A DNA stretch of 64,000 nucleotides. It comes from RFSX01 sp965248155. GTDB lineage: Bacteria > Bacteroidota > Bacteroidia > Chitinophagales > Saprospiraceae. Position 1 is the stretch's first letter, and every line of letters starts with the position of its first letter. Made by a program: the position numbers and the translations under genes. Below are positions 44,370 through 52,773 of this stretch, in pieces. The stretch spans positions 1,984,001-2,048,000 of the forward strand of contig CBDFIO010000002.1 in assembly GCA_965248155.1 (NCBI GenBank), in the 5' to 3' direction. The notes beneath the pieces are model-generated. The model saw only the letters and a list, made by a program, of their open reading frames with translations, was not told where the DNA came from and ran no database searches.

Positions 44370-45361
44370 TTATTCATTCTCTTGATAATAATAAGAAGGG
44401 CAGCTATAAGAAATAAACCAATAGTAAGATATGGAAGATAATTTCCGGATTTGTTAGAACTCAATTCTGGAGTTTCAGATTTTGGTTTTGATAATGCATT
44501 TACTATAGTATCCGTATTATGTTTGAGCATGTCATAATAACTAGGGGCATGGCTATTTTCATCGCCTATCGAATCAGCAAATAATTCACCACCAATTGAA
44601 ACATTGTTATCTGAAGCAATTTGTTGGATTAACTTCGGGTTTATGGTGCTTTCAATAAATATTGCAGGAACGCCGGTACTTTTAATAGCATCGGTAATTC
44701 TAATCATATCGGAAGTCTGAGCTTCTGCTTCAGTAGAAATACCCATTATGGCTTCAAGCCTTAATCCATATCGGTTTCCGTAGTATTGAAAAGCATCATG
44801 GGATGTTATTAGAATACGTTGATCTTCAGGAATCTCTTTTATCCTGTTGAAAATATAATCATCCAATGGTTTCAATTTTCCAACATAAGCCGCGTGGTTT
44901 GACAAATAGTTTTCTTTATTATCCGGGTCCAGTTGAATTAAGGCATTTTTAATATTATCCACATAGATAATTGCGTTTGAAATATCCATCCAGGCATGTG
45001 GATCGAACGAATCTTTATAAACACTGCTTGTAATAGGGTTTATTCCATTGGTAACTGTGTCAACAGATGCCTTTGTGCCGGAATTTTCTATTAATTCAAG
45101 TACCCAACCTTCGAATGTGAGGCCGTTAACAAAAATATGATCCGCTGAAGTCACTAGTTGTGCATCTCTTGGTGTTGGTTCATAGATATGAGGGTCTCCA
45201 CCAATCGGGACTATCAATCCATGTTCTATATTGTCACCACCAACATTTTTGACCATATCCCATATCATCGAAGCCGATGAGACAACTGTTGGTTTTTGGG
45301 CATTTATTTTGAATGATAGAAATAAAGCGAGTGAAAGTAAAATCAATTTTCTGCAGTTCAT
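44366..45361 (-). CDS. Metal ABC transporter substrate-binding protein (ZnuA/MntA type)
   Basis: 331 aa. Signal peptide (1-21). The metal-site residues of cluster A-1 proteins are visible: His in GGDPHIYEPTPRDAQ (about 57), His in DPHAWMD (about 121), Glu in FIESTIN and Asp in LFADSIGDENSHAPSYYD. No long His-rich loop as in many ZnuA. Unusually it ends with a transmembrane helix (YLTIGLFLIAALLIII) and a Lys/Arg tail, which would tether it to the inner membrane in place of a lipid anchor. Overlaps both neighbours by 4 bp. Confidence 0.9.
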   Translation of the reverse strand: MNCRKLILLSLALFLSFKINAQKPTVVSSASMIWDMVKNVGGDNIEHGLIVPIGGDPHIYEPTPRDAQLVTSADHIFVNGLTFEGWVLELIENSGTKASVDTVTNGINPITSSVYKDSFDPHAWMDISNAIIYVDNIKNALIQLDPDNKENYLSNHAAYVGKLKPLDDYIFNRIKEIPEDQRILITSHDAFQYYGNRYGLRLEAIMGISTEAEAQTSDMIRITDAIKSTGVPAIFIESTINPKLIQQIASDNNVSIGGELFADSIGDENSHAPSYYDMLKHNTDTIVNALSKPKSETPELSSNKSGNYLPYLTIGLFLIAALLIIIKRMNK

Positions 45362-46023
45362 ACTTGTGATTTTTTAATGTAAATATTATTGCTGACCTTA
45401 TGTGATATGGTGTGTTCATATTGACCTTCGACAAGCACTTTTCTCGAATGGTCGAATTCAATCAGATCAATAACCTGAATATTTGTTCCTAAGTTTATTC
45501 CTAGTTGATTTAAATATTGGAGAAAGGCATTATCATGTTCTTTTGCTCCTACGACAACGCCACTTTCATTTTTTGCCATATTAATTAATGAGATCTGAGA
45601 CCTGAGCGTAAATTTTCCTTCTGAATTAGGAATAGGATCACCATGTGGATCAAATTTGGGCTGACCTAAGTAGTGATCAAGTTTTTCAATTAGAGAATCA
45701 GAATGTATATGTTCAAGCTGTTCTGCAATATCGTGGACTTCATCCCAGGAAAATTTCAGCTTGTCAACTAAGAAAACTTCCCAGAGTCTGTGTTTTCTAA
45801 TAAGTTTGGTGGCAAGATCTATCCCTTTTGAAGTCAGGAATACGCCTTTATATTTTTCATAATGAAAATACTCCTTCTCTGATAATCGTTTGAGCATATC
45901 TGTTACAGATGCGGCTGATGTCGATAGATGTTCAGCAATAGCATTTGTATTAGCTGTACCTTGATTTTTCTCAGTGATTTTAAAGATCGCCTTGATATAA
46001 TCCTCTTCGGTTTGTGTTGCCAT
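45358..46023 (-). CDS. DtxR/MntR-family metal-dependent regulator
   Basis: 221 aa. Winged helix (about 1-65: EDYIKAIFKI, IAEHLSTSAASVTDMLKRLSEKEY), metal-binding/dimer domain (about 66-140) with EHIHSDSLIEKLD carrying Glu and His ligands, and a C-terminal FeoA/SH3-like domain (about 145-221). The protein represses metal uptake when Mn(II) or Fe(II) is plentiful. It is the first gene of the operon and has a DtxR-like palindrome 33 bp upstream, suggesting autoregulation. Confidence 0.93.
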   Translation of the reverse strand: MATQTEEDYIKAIFKITEKNQGTANTNAIAEHLSTSAASVTDMLKRLSEKEYFHYEKYKGVFLTSKGIDLATKLIRKHRLWEVFLVDKLKFSWDEVHDIAEQLEHIHSDSLIEKLDHYLGQPKFDPHGDPIPNSEGKFTLRSQISLINMAKNESGVVVGAKEHDNAFLQYLNQLGINLGTNIQVIDLIEFDHSRKVLVEGQYEHTISHKVSNNIYIKKSQV

Positions 46024-46055
46024 CGTATAAATTTAGAATGTAAATATAGAAATAA

Positions 46056-46071
46056 TTTAGACTAGCCTAAA
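46056..46071 (-). promoter_or_regulatory. DtxR/MntR-type operator
   Basis: TTTAGACTAGCCTAAA is an imperfect palindrome (half-sites TTTAG and CTAAA) close to the known DtxR box core TTAGGTTAGCCTAA, two changes. It lies 33 bp before the regulator's start codon and about 95 bp before the pyrophosphatase promoter, so it mainly controls the metal operon. Confidence 0.65.
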
Positions 46072-46143
46072 AATATATTTTAGTTCTTTTAAATATTTAA
46101 AATAAATAATTGTAATAAGTCAATAACATTGTATAATAGATAA

Positions 46144-46174
46144 TTTGCAATCCACCAAAATCCCATTACTTTTG
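46144..46174 (+). promoter_or_regulatory. Promoter of hppA
   Basis: TTTG at 46144-46147, 19 bp, then TACTTTTG at 46167-46174: a full match to the Bacteroidota -33/-7 pattern. Transcription should start near 46181, giving a 28-nt leader. Confidence 0.8.
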
Positions 46175-46208
46175 CAGCCTCAATTATAAAACTTAAAACA
46201 AAATTTAA

Positions 46209-48404
46209 ATGGGACAGAATTTAGTTTACGCAATTCCCGCCTTTGGAGTGATTGCTTTATTGTATACCTTTTGGAAATCTTCATGGGTATCAAAACAAGA
46301 TGTAGGAACCGAGAAAATGGCTAGAATTGCTCAGAATATTTCTGATGGAGCAATGGCCTTTCTAAAAGCAGAGTACAAAGTGCTCTTTTGGTTTGTATTA
46401 GCAGTTGCAATTCTCATGGGATGGAGCGGAATGTCAGATGCATCCTCTCCATTCGTAGCTTTATCATTTGTTCTGGGAGCAATTTGTTCAGCTCTTGCTG
46501 GATTTATTGGAATGAAAGTAGCAACAAAAGCGAATGTAAGAACAACAAATGCTGCAAGAACGAGCTTAGGGAAAGCCTTGGAAGTTGCCTTTGCCGGAGG
46601 GTCAGTAATGGGTCTTGGAGTTGTTGGACTAGGTGTTCTGGGACTGGGATCCTTGTTCCTTTTATATTCTCAAATGTATGGCGTAGAAACACAATCTATG
46701 ACTCAAAGAGTTATCACAATACTAACGGGCTTTTCTTTTGGTGCCTCTTCAATTGCATTATTTGCTAGAGTTGGAGGTGGAATTTATACTAAGGCTGCTG
46801 ATGTTGGAGCCGACCTCGTTGGTAAAGTAGAAGCAGGTATTCCTGAAGATCATCCTTTGAATCCAGCAACAATTGCTGATAATGTAGGGGATAATGTAGG
46901 TGATGTAGCAGGGATGGGTGCGGATTTATTTGAATCATATGTAGGTTCAATAATCGGTACTATGGTTCTTGGTGCAGCTTTCATGGGACTTACAGGATTT
47001 GATGTATCAAATGAATTTGGTGGTTTAAATGCAGTAATTCTTCCTTTAGTACTAGCTGGAATCGGAATTCTTACTTCGATTCTAGGAACTTTCTTCGTAA
47101 AAGTAAAAGATGGAGGTGACCCTCAAAAAGCATTAAACAATGGAGAATTCATTTCTGCAATTGTTATGTTGGTTGCTACATTCTTTATAGTGAAGTGGAT
47201 GTTACCTGCAACATGGACATTCGGGGGGGTTGAATATTCTTCCATGGGCGTATTCTGGGCTGTACTGTTTGGTTTAGCATCAGGTTTATTAATCGGATTA
47301 ATAACCGAGTTTTACACTGGAACAGGAACAAAACCTGTGAAATCCATAGTTAGCCAGTCTCTGACTGGCTCAGCAACAAATATCATTGCTGGTCTTGGAG
47401 TTGGAATGCAGTCTACTGCTTTACCAATAATTGTACTAGCTATCGCTATTATTGGAGCGCATCATTTTGCAGGATTGTACGGTATTGCAATCGCAGCAGT
47501 TGGTATGTTATCGAATACTGGAATCCAACTTGCTGTTGATGCTTATGGTCCAGTTTCGGACAACGCAGGAGGAATAGCTGAAATGGCAGAATTGCCAAAA
47601 GAAGTAAGACAAAGAACTGATAAATTGGATGCGGTTGGGAATACAACTGCAGCTATTGGAAAAGGATTTGCAATTGGATCAGCGGCATTAACAGCCCTGG
47701 CTTTATTTGCAGCTTATATGACTACTGTTGGAATCACAGCGATTAACATTGCTAATCCTGTAGTTATGGCAGGATTGCTTGTTGGAGGTATGCTTCCTTT
47801 TTTATTTTCTTCTTTATCTATGAATGCCGTTGGTCGTGCTGCTATGGATATGATCACTGAAGTAAGAAGACAATTCAAAACGATTCCAGAATTAACAGCG
47901 GCACTTGCTGTTATGAAAGCAAATGAAGGCAAAGAACGTTCAGAATGGTCAGAAGAGGACAGAGCTACATTTGATGCAGCAGACGGTAAAGCCGAGTACG
48001 GAAAATGTGTCGAAATATCTACAAAAGCTTCTATCAGAGAAATGATTCTACCAGGACTTCTTGCAGTGCTAACTCCAGTAGTAGTTGGTTTTGGACCTGG
48101 ATTATTTGGTAGTGATATGGGACCGGAAATGTTAGGTGGATTATTAGCAGGTGTTACAGTATGTGGAGTGCTAATGGCTATTTTCCAGTCTAATGCCGGA
48201 GGTGCTTGGGATAACGCAAAGAAAATGTTTGAAGAAGGAGTAGAGATTAATGGACAGATGTATTACAAAGGTTCAGAACCTCACAAAGCAACCGTAGTAG
48301 GGGATACAGTGGGTGACCCATTTAAAGATACTTCAGGACCTTCACTTAATATTTTACTAAAATTAATGGCAGTAGTTGCTCTTGTAATTGCACCTATGCT
48401 TTAG
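46209..48404 (+). CDS. hppA: Membrane-bound ion-pumping pyrophosphatase (K+-dependent type)
   Basis: 731 aa with about 16 transmembrane helices. Pyrophosphate-binding motif DVGADLVGKVEAGIPEDHPLNPATIADNVGDNVGDVAGMGADLFESY (about 198-243) and the second acidic motif DTVGDPFKDTSGPSLN near the end are complete. In the potassium-specificity motif the sequence reads GNTTAAIGKG: Ala rather than Lys after GNTT, the mark of K+-dependent enzymes, most of which pump Na+ (some Na+ and H+). It uses PPi energy to build an ion gradient. Own promoter and strong terminator, so monocistronic. Confidence 0.95.
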   Translation: MGQNLVYAIPAFGVIALLYTFWKSSWVSKQDVGTEKMARIAQNISDGAMAFLKAEYKVLFWFVLAVAILMGWSGMSDASSPFVALSFVLGAICSALAGFIGMKVATKANVRTTNAARTSLGKALEVAFAGGSVMGLGVVGLGVLGLGSLFLLYSQMYGVETQSMTQRVITILTGFSFGASSIALFARVGGGIYTKAADVGADLVGKVEAGIPEDHPLNPATIADNVGDNVGDVAGMGADLFESYVGSIIGTMVLGAAFMGLTGFDVSNEFGGLNAVILPLVLAGIGILTSILGTFFVKVKDGGDPQKALNNGEFISAIVMLVATFFIVKWMLPATWTFGGVEYSSMGVFWAVLFGLASGLLIGLITEFYTGTGTKPVKSIVSQSLTGSATNIIAGLGVGMQSTALPIIVLAIAIIGAHHFAGLYGIAIAAVGMLSNTGIQLAVDAYGPVSDNAGGIAEMAELPKEVRQRTDKLDAVGNTTAAIGKGFAIGSAALTALALFAAYMTTVGITAINIANPVVMAGLLVGGMLPFLFSSLSMNAVGRAAMDMITEVRRQFKTIPELTAALAVMKANEGKERSEWSEEDRATFDAADGKAEYGKCVEISTKASIREMILPGLLAVLTPVVVGFGPGLFGSDMGPEMLGGLLAGVTVCGVLMAIFQSNAGGAWDNAKKMFEEGVEINGQMYYKGSEPHKATVVGDTVGDPFKDTSGPSLNILLKLMAVVALVIAPML

Positions 48405-48423
48405 AATAAATTTTGCAATAGTT

Positions 48424-48461
48424 AAAAAGGGCGTGCTTATTATTAAGCATGCCCTTTTTTT
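48424..48461 (+). terminator. Terminator of hppA
   Basis: Stem GGGCGTGCTTA / TAAGCATGCCC (one G-U pair), loop TTAT, seven T; starts 20 bp after the stop. Confidence 0.93.
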
Positions 48462-48546
48462 ATTTCACATCCTTTTCAAACATGAGACTATATTTTGAAG
48501 ATTATATTTTTATTAATTATATATATTAAAAAAATATATAAAAGAC

Positions 48547-48554
48547 TATTTTTG
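48547..48554 (+). promoter_or_regulatory. Probable -7 element for the 48589 gene
   Basis: TATTTTTG (TAnnTTTG) 35 bp before the ATG at 48589; no TTG at the right distance upstream. Confidence 0.5.
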
Positions 48555-48588
48555 TTTGGAATTTATTAAAATCAACAAAATTACAATT

Positions 48589-49016
48589 ATGAAGAAATCA
48601 ACTTTAATCGCAGGTTTAGCTGCAGCCGTAACAATGTTTCTATTGGGATATTTATTTTACGCGGTGTCTGGGGTAATGGAGGGTCATATTACCGAAGAAG
48701 GGATGGCCGCGCCGCTGCAAGAGCTGATGAAGATATAAATTTTCCATTATTAATTGGAGCCAATATCGTCATTGGTCTATTATTATCTATGATCTATAGT
48801 AAATGGGCTAGAGGGACTCATGGTTTTGGACAAGGATATAAGTTTGGAGCATTAGTTGGAGCACTCTTAGGTTTTGGAGTTGGAATGATATGGTTTGCAA
48901 CCTCTAATTTTATGACTTCTACCGGTCACATAATTGATGCCGTTTATCAGGTTGTGTCCTACGGAATTGCTGGAGGGGTTATGGGAATTGTCTACGATAA
49001 GATGGATAGTGATTAA
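48589..49016 (+). pseudogene. Small membrane protein frameshifted by a 5-bp tandem duplication
   Basis: The first frame (48589-48738) begins MKKSTLIAGLAAAVTMFLLGYLFYAV and stops early at TAA 48736-48738. The next frame continues the protein without a break (ARADEDINFPLLIGANIVIG, then MIYSKWARGTHGF to the stop at 49016). The frames switch at GCCGCGCCGC (48706-48715), two tandem copies of GCCGC; one copy would give a continuous 141-aa protein reading ...GMAAARADEDINF.... The protein has four helices and looks like a common uncharacterised Bacteroidota membrane family. It is either a fresh pseudogene or a sequence error. Confidence 0.75.
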
Positions 49017-49037
49017 TATAGCTTTAACAAAGACATT

Positions 49038-49072
49038 AAAGGAGATTTCTAGTATTAGAAGTCTCCTTTTTT
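49038..49072 (+). terminator. Terminator after the frameshifted membrane gene
   Basis: Stem GGAGATTTC / GAAGTCTCC (one G-U), 8-nt loop, six T. Confidence 0.85.
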
Positions 49073-49129
49073 ATTCTATTTGAGTTATCTTTTCATCCAT
49101 TTTTAAAATAATAGAAATAAATTTACTCT

Positions 49130-52100
49130 ATGAGACATCTCTTGATCTTCCTTTTTATTTTTAGTGTATTTTCAGTAAATGCTCAAAATGAAACAGTTCA
49201 AAGTTTTAATTATGAGTCAACAACAAGAGATACAGTAATTAAATTTCCAGATAGTAGTCATAATGACTATGAACGCATTCTTATGCATTATTCCATGAGA
49301 TGTACAGATGGATTGGTATCAACCGGTACTCAAAGGAACCTGGGATGCGGCGAGTGGGATTATAGCTGCAATACATATATAGTAGATTCAACGCGGATAG
49401 ATTCTCTGAAAGCCACTTCTCCGGATTTTATTTTACCCGGATTTAGTGGAAACACTTTTAACTATACAAGCATTCCAACATATTCCTATTATCAGACGAC
49501 TCAAACTGAGGTGAGTTATAATAATATTATAACAGAAAAAATATTCCCCTTCGACACAGCTAACTCAACACTTAATCATCCTTTTGGAAAAATAAGTGAT
49601 GGTTTTAGTATGAAGTACATCTTAAAAAAAGATGACCTTATTAACAGTAATGTAGAAGAAGATGATATAACAGGAATAAGCTTTAATTCTGACGGAGGGG
49701 ATATTTTATTAGAAAATTTAAGAGTAAGAATGGCTCATACTACGGACAATGCAATTTATCAAGATGAGGTAAGCAATTATGATTGGCAGCAGGTCTACTT
49801 TTATGATACCCAATTGAACAATGATGATAATTTGATCCGCTTCTATGACAATTTTGAATGGGATGGCAGTATGAATGTTGCTGTAGAACTAAGTTACACA
49901 AAAGCAACAGGGCAGGATCTAAATGTAAAATCCTCAGCTCAAGATTATGACGCCAGTTTAATTGTAAGCCAATCCAATAATAATTACCTGCATGTCGGAA
50001 GCAGTGGAAATATACATCGTGAAGGAGGACTGGAATCTATTTCAGAAGAAATTACTGTTTCATTCTGGCAATTCGGAGATATGCGCATGCCTGTAAATTC
50101 TACCATTTTTGAAGGACGTGACAATAGCAACAGACGACAAGTTAATGTTCATCTTCCGTGGAGCGATAGTCAGGTGTATTGGGATTGTGGAAATGATGGA
50201 GGGGGTTATGACCGAATTAATAAATCTGCAAATGCAATTGATTTCAAAGATCAATGGAATCATTGGGCATTTACAAAAAATGCAAGCTCAGGAGAAATGG
50301 CTATTTACCTTAATGGCGTATTGTGGCAATCAGGTACAGGTAAGTATCGGTCAATAGATTTAAAGGAGTTAAATGTTGGATCTGCAATAATCTCCTCAAG
50401 CCTGTTTTATTATGGGAATATTGATGAATTCAAAATATGGAATAAAGCCTTAAACTCAGAAGAAATTCAGTCTGGAATGTATTCCAGAATCAATGATACT
50501 CACCCGGATTTTGATCGTTTAGTGCTCTATTATGATTTTGATAATATGACAGACTCAGAAGTCATGGATAGATCTTCATTGTCTAATAATGGTATCATAG
50601 AAGGTCGCGTTCAAGCCAGAACCTGGCTTGCTTCACAAAATATTGTTGATGCTAACACAGAACAACTGTTACCGGATATGAATATTCACCAGGGACTTTA
50701 TTTTGCACGAACCACAGATATTATTAAAGTAGATTCCATTATGAATTTACCTCAAAAGGTAGACAGGTATTCTGTAACAGGAACCGACCTTAATTATGAT
50801 GGAACAGATTATCTCTATGAAGCAGGATCATTCCCGGTTATTGATGAAGAAGGTAAAGAAGTTGGAACTGTAGAAATTCCTGTAGAAGATAGCATCAATA
50901 TTGGTAGCCTCGAATATTTTAATAAATCCCCGATGGCATTCGAAATTATGTCTTTTGTTACTCCCTATGGTATAGGATTGGATTTTGGATTAGAGGGATT
51001 GACCTGGACTTTTGATGTGACCCAGTTTGGTCCAATTCTAAAAGGCAATAAAAGAATGTACATGTCAAGAGGGGGGCAGTGGCAGGAAGATATGGATATC
51101 CAATTTGAATTTATAGAAGGGACTCCGGATAGGGATGTCATTGATATCCAACAGGTTTGGCCGGTTACGCAAACCGCTTATGGCCAAATTCAACAAGATT
51201 GGAGGTTTGAGCCTCGTAGTTTCACTTATGATCAGAACATTCATCAATATATTTTAAATACTTCAATTTCCGGACATGGTCAAGAAGGAGAATTTATTCC
51301 TCGAAATCATGTGATGGATATAGGAGGGTTTACCGAAAGTTGGCAAGTTTGGAAAGAATGTGGTGAAAACCCGGTATTTCCTCAAGGAGGAACATGGGTT
51401 TATGACAGAGCAGGTTGGTGTCCGGGTATGGAAACAGATGTAAGAACTCTCGATGTAACTGAATATTTTCAGTTTTTGCAAAACCCAATTGTTGATTACA
51501 CGGTTCCTGTAGCTTCAGGAAATAGTAGATATATAGTAAATGCTCAGCTCATACAATATGGTCCTCCAAACAAAACCTTGGATGCATCCATCAAGGAGGT
51601 TGTTATTCCAACCACGAATATCGTCTATGGAAAATTAAACCCTACATGCAATGCACCAAGGGTTATTCTTATGAACAATGGAGCAGATAATATAAGTAGT
51701 GCAACTATTGAATATGGTATTGTTGGAAAGTCAAAACATACACAAGAATGGACAGGCAGTCTTGATTTTTTACTTGAAGACGAAGTTCGTTTGGATTATA
51801 TCCCTGATTTTCTATTTGCAGAGGAAGGTGACTTATTTTATGCTCGTGTAACATCAGTAAATAATACTAATGACCTCTACATTAATAATGACGAATATAT
51901 ATCTGAAATAGTCCCTGTGAATCATTATGATAGTGATATCATAATTGAATTTAGAACGAACAGCCGTCCAAATGAAACTTCCTACGAAGTTTATGATTTT
52001 AATGGAAACAGAATTCATTGGCGTACAGTTGGCAATTTATCGGCTAATACAACATATAGGGATACGCTTAAAGACCTTGATGGGTGTTACAAGATATTAG

Positions 52101-52528
52101 TTAGTGATTTCGATAATGATGGATTAAGTTGGTGGGCGAATAATGATGGAAATGGTTATGTAAGAATAAGGTCAGTAGGTAGCAATTATGATGAGATTGC
52201 AACAGATTTTGGCAGTTTCATAGATTATAATTTTACTGCTGGCATGTTGACCGATTCTGAAGAAGTTTTGTTAGATACCGACTTAGGAATATTTCCGAAT
52301 CCTTCTATCGATGGATTTCACATTGAAGGTCTGGAAGAATGGAATTCTGAAATTAATATCAATATCGCTGATCAAATGGGTAGGACTGTTAAACTTGAAA
52401 CCTATAACAAAATAGATTTGCAAAAAGGAGTTTATAATCTAGATCTATTACCGGGTATTTATATTATAAACCTAAATGATGGAGATAAAAGAGCAAGTGT
52501 GAAATGGATAAAGCTTCAAGGAGAATAG
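49130..52528 (+). CDS. PNGase F-like secreted protein with LamG domain and T9SS tail
   Basis: 1132 aa. Signal peptide (1-18). Residues about 35-85 (YERILMHYSMRC, GCGEWDYSCNTYIVD) match the N-terminal domain of peptide-N-glycosidase F, and WVYDRAGWCPGMETDVRTLDV (about 752-772) matches its C-terminal domain. About residues 284-447 are a LamG/concanavalin-type domain (VSFWQFGDMRMP, WNHWAFTKN, IDEFKIWNKALNSEEI) inserted between them. The last 75 residues are a T9SS sorting tail (LGIFPNPSIDGFHIEG). PNGase F removes N-glycans from glycoproteins; whether the catalytic Asp and Glu are kept here was not verified. Confidence 0.85.
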   Translation: MRHLLIFLFIFSVFSVNAQNETVQSFNYESTTRDTVIKFPDSSHNDYERILMHYSMRCTDGLVSTGTQRNLGCGEWDYSCNTYIVDSTRIDSLKATSPDFILPGFSGNTFNYTSIPTYSYYQTTQTEVSYNNIITEKIFPFDTANSTLNHPFGKISDGFSMKYILKKDDLINSNVEEDDITGISFNSDGGDILLENLRVRMAHTTDNAIYQDEVSNYDWQQVYFYDTQLNNDDNLIRFYDNFEWDGSMNVAVELSYTKATGQDLNVKSSAQDYDASLIVSQSNNNYLHVGSSGNIHREGGLESISEEITVSFWQFGDMRMPVNSTIFEGRDNSNRRQVNVHLPWSDSQVYWDCGNDGGGYDRINKSANAIDFKDQWNHWAFTKNASSGEMAIYLNGVLWQSGTGKYRSIDLKELNVGSAIISSSLFYYGNIDEFKIWNKALNSEEIQSGMYSRINDTHPDFDRLVLYYDFDNMTDSEVMDRSSLSNNGIIEGRVQARTWLASQNIVDANTEQLLPDMNIHQGLYFARTTDIIKVDSIMNLPQKVDRYSVTGTDLNYDGTDYLYEAGSFPVIDEEGKEVGTVEIPVEDSINIGSLEYFNKSPMAFEIMSFVTPYGIGLDFGLEGLTWTFDVTQFGPILKGNKRMYMSRGGQWQEDMDIQFEFIEGTPDRDVIDIQQVWPVTQTAYGQIQQDWRFEPRSFTYDQNIHQYILNTSISGHGQEGEFIPRNHVMDIGGFTESWQVWKECGENPVFPQGGTWVYDRAGWCPGMETDVRTLDVTEYFQFLQNPIVDYTVPVASGNSRYIVNAQLIQYGPPNKTLDASIKEVVIPTTNIVYGKLNPTCNAPRVILMNNGADNISSATIEYGIVGKSKHTQEWTGSLDFLLEDEVRLDYIPDFLFAEEGDLFYARVTSVNNTNDLYINNDEYISEIVPVNHYDSDIIIEFRTNSRPNETSYEVYDFNGNRIHWRTVGNLSANTTYRDTLKDLDGCYKILVSDFDNDGLSWWANNDGNGYVRIRSVGSNYDEIATDFGSFIDYNFTAGMLTDSEEVLLDTDLGIFPNPSIDGFHIEGLEEWNSEININIADQMGRTVKLETYNKIDLQKGVYNLDLLPGIYIINLNDGDKRASVKWIKLQGE

Positions 52529-52773
52529 TACTATTTTCAGACTAATAATATTTGAATTCACTTTTTTGATTAAGAGTGTTATTTATGGATAAAAAAGGAC
52601 TTTTTATCTAATACTTAAGCGGATTTGTTCGTTAAATCTGCATATTGTATATCTCCCAAAAGCTAAAGCTTTGTTAAACATTAAAATCTCGAAGGCTTTA
52701 ATTAAAAATAAACTAAATTCAAACCACTGATCATTTATCACAACTATTATTTTTTTATCAAATCAACTTAAAC

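Noticed and set aside
46388..46768. 126-codon frame inside hppA
   Set aside because: Overlaps the pyrophosphatase in another frame, Cys/Ser-rich composition typical of a shadow frame, no family features.
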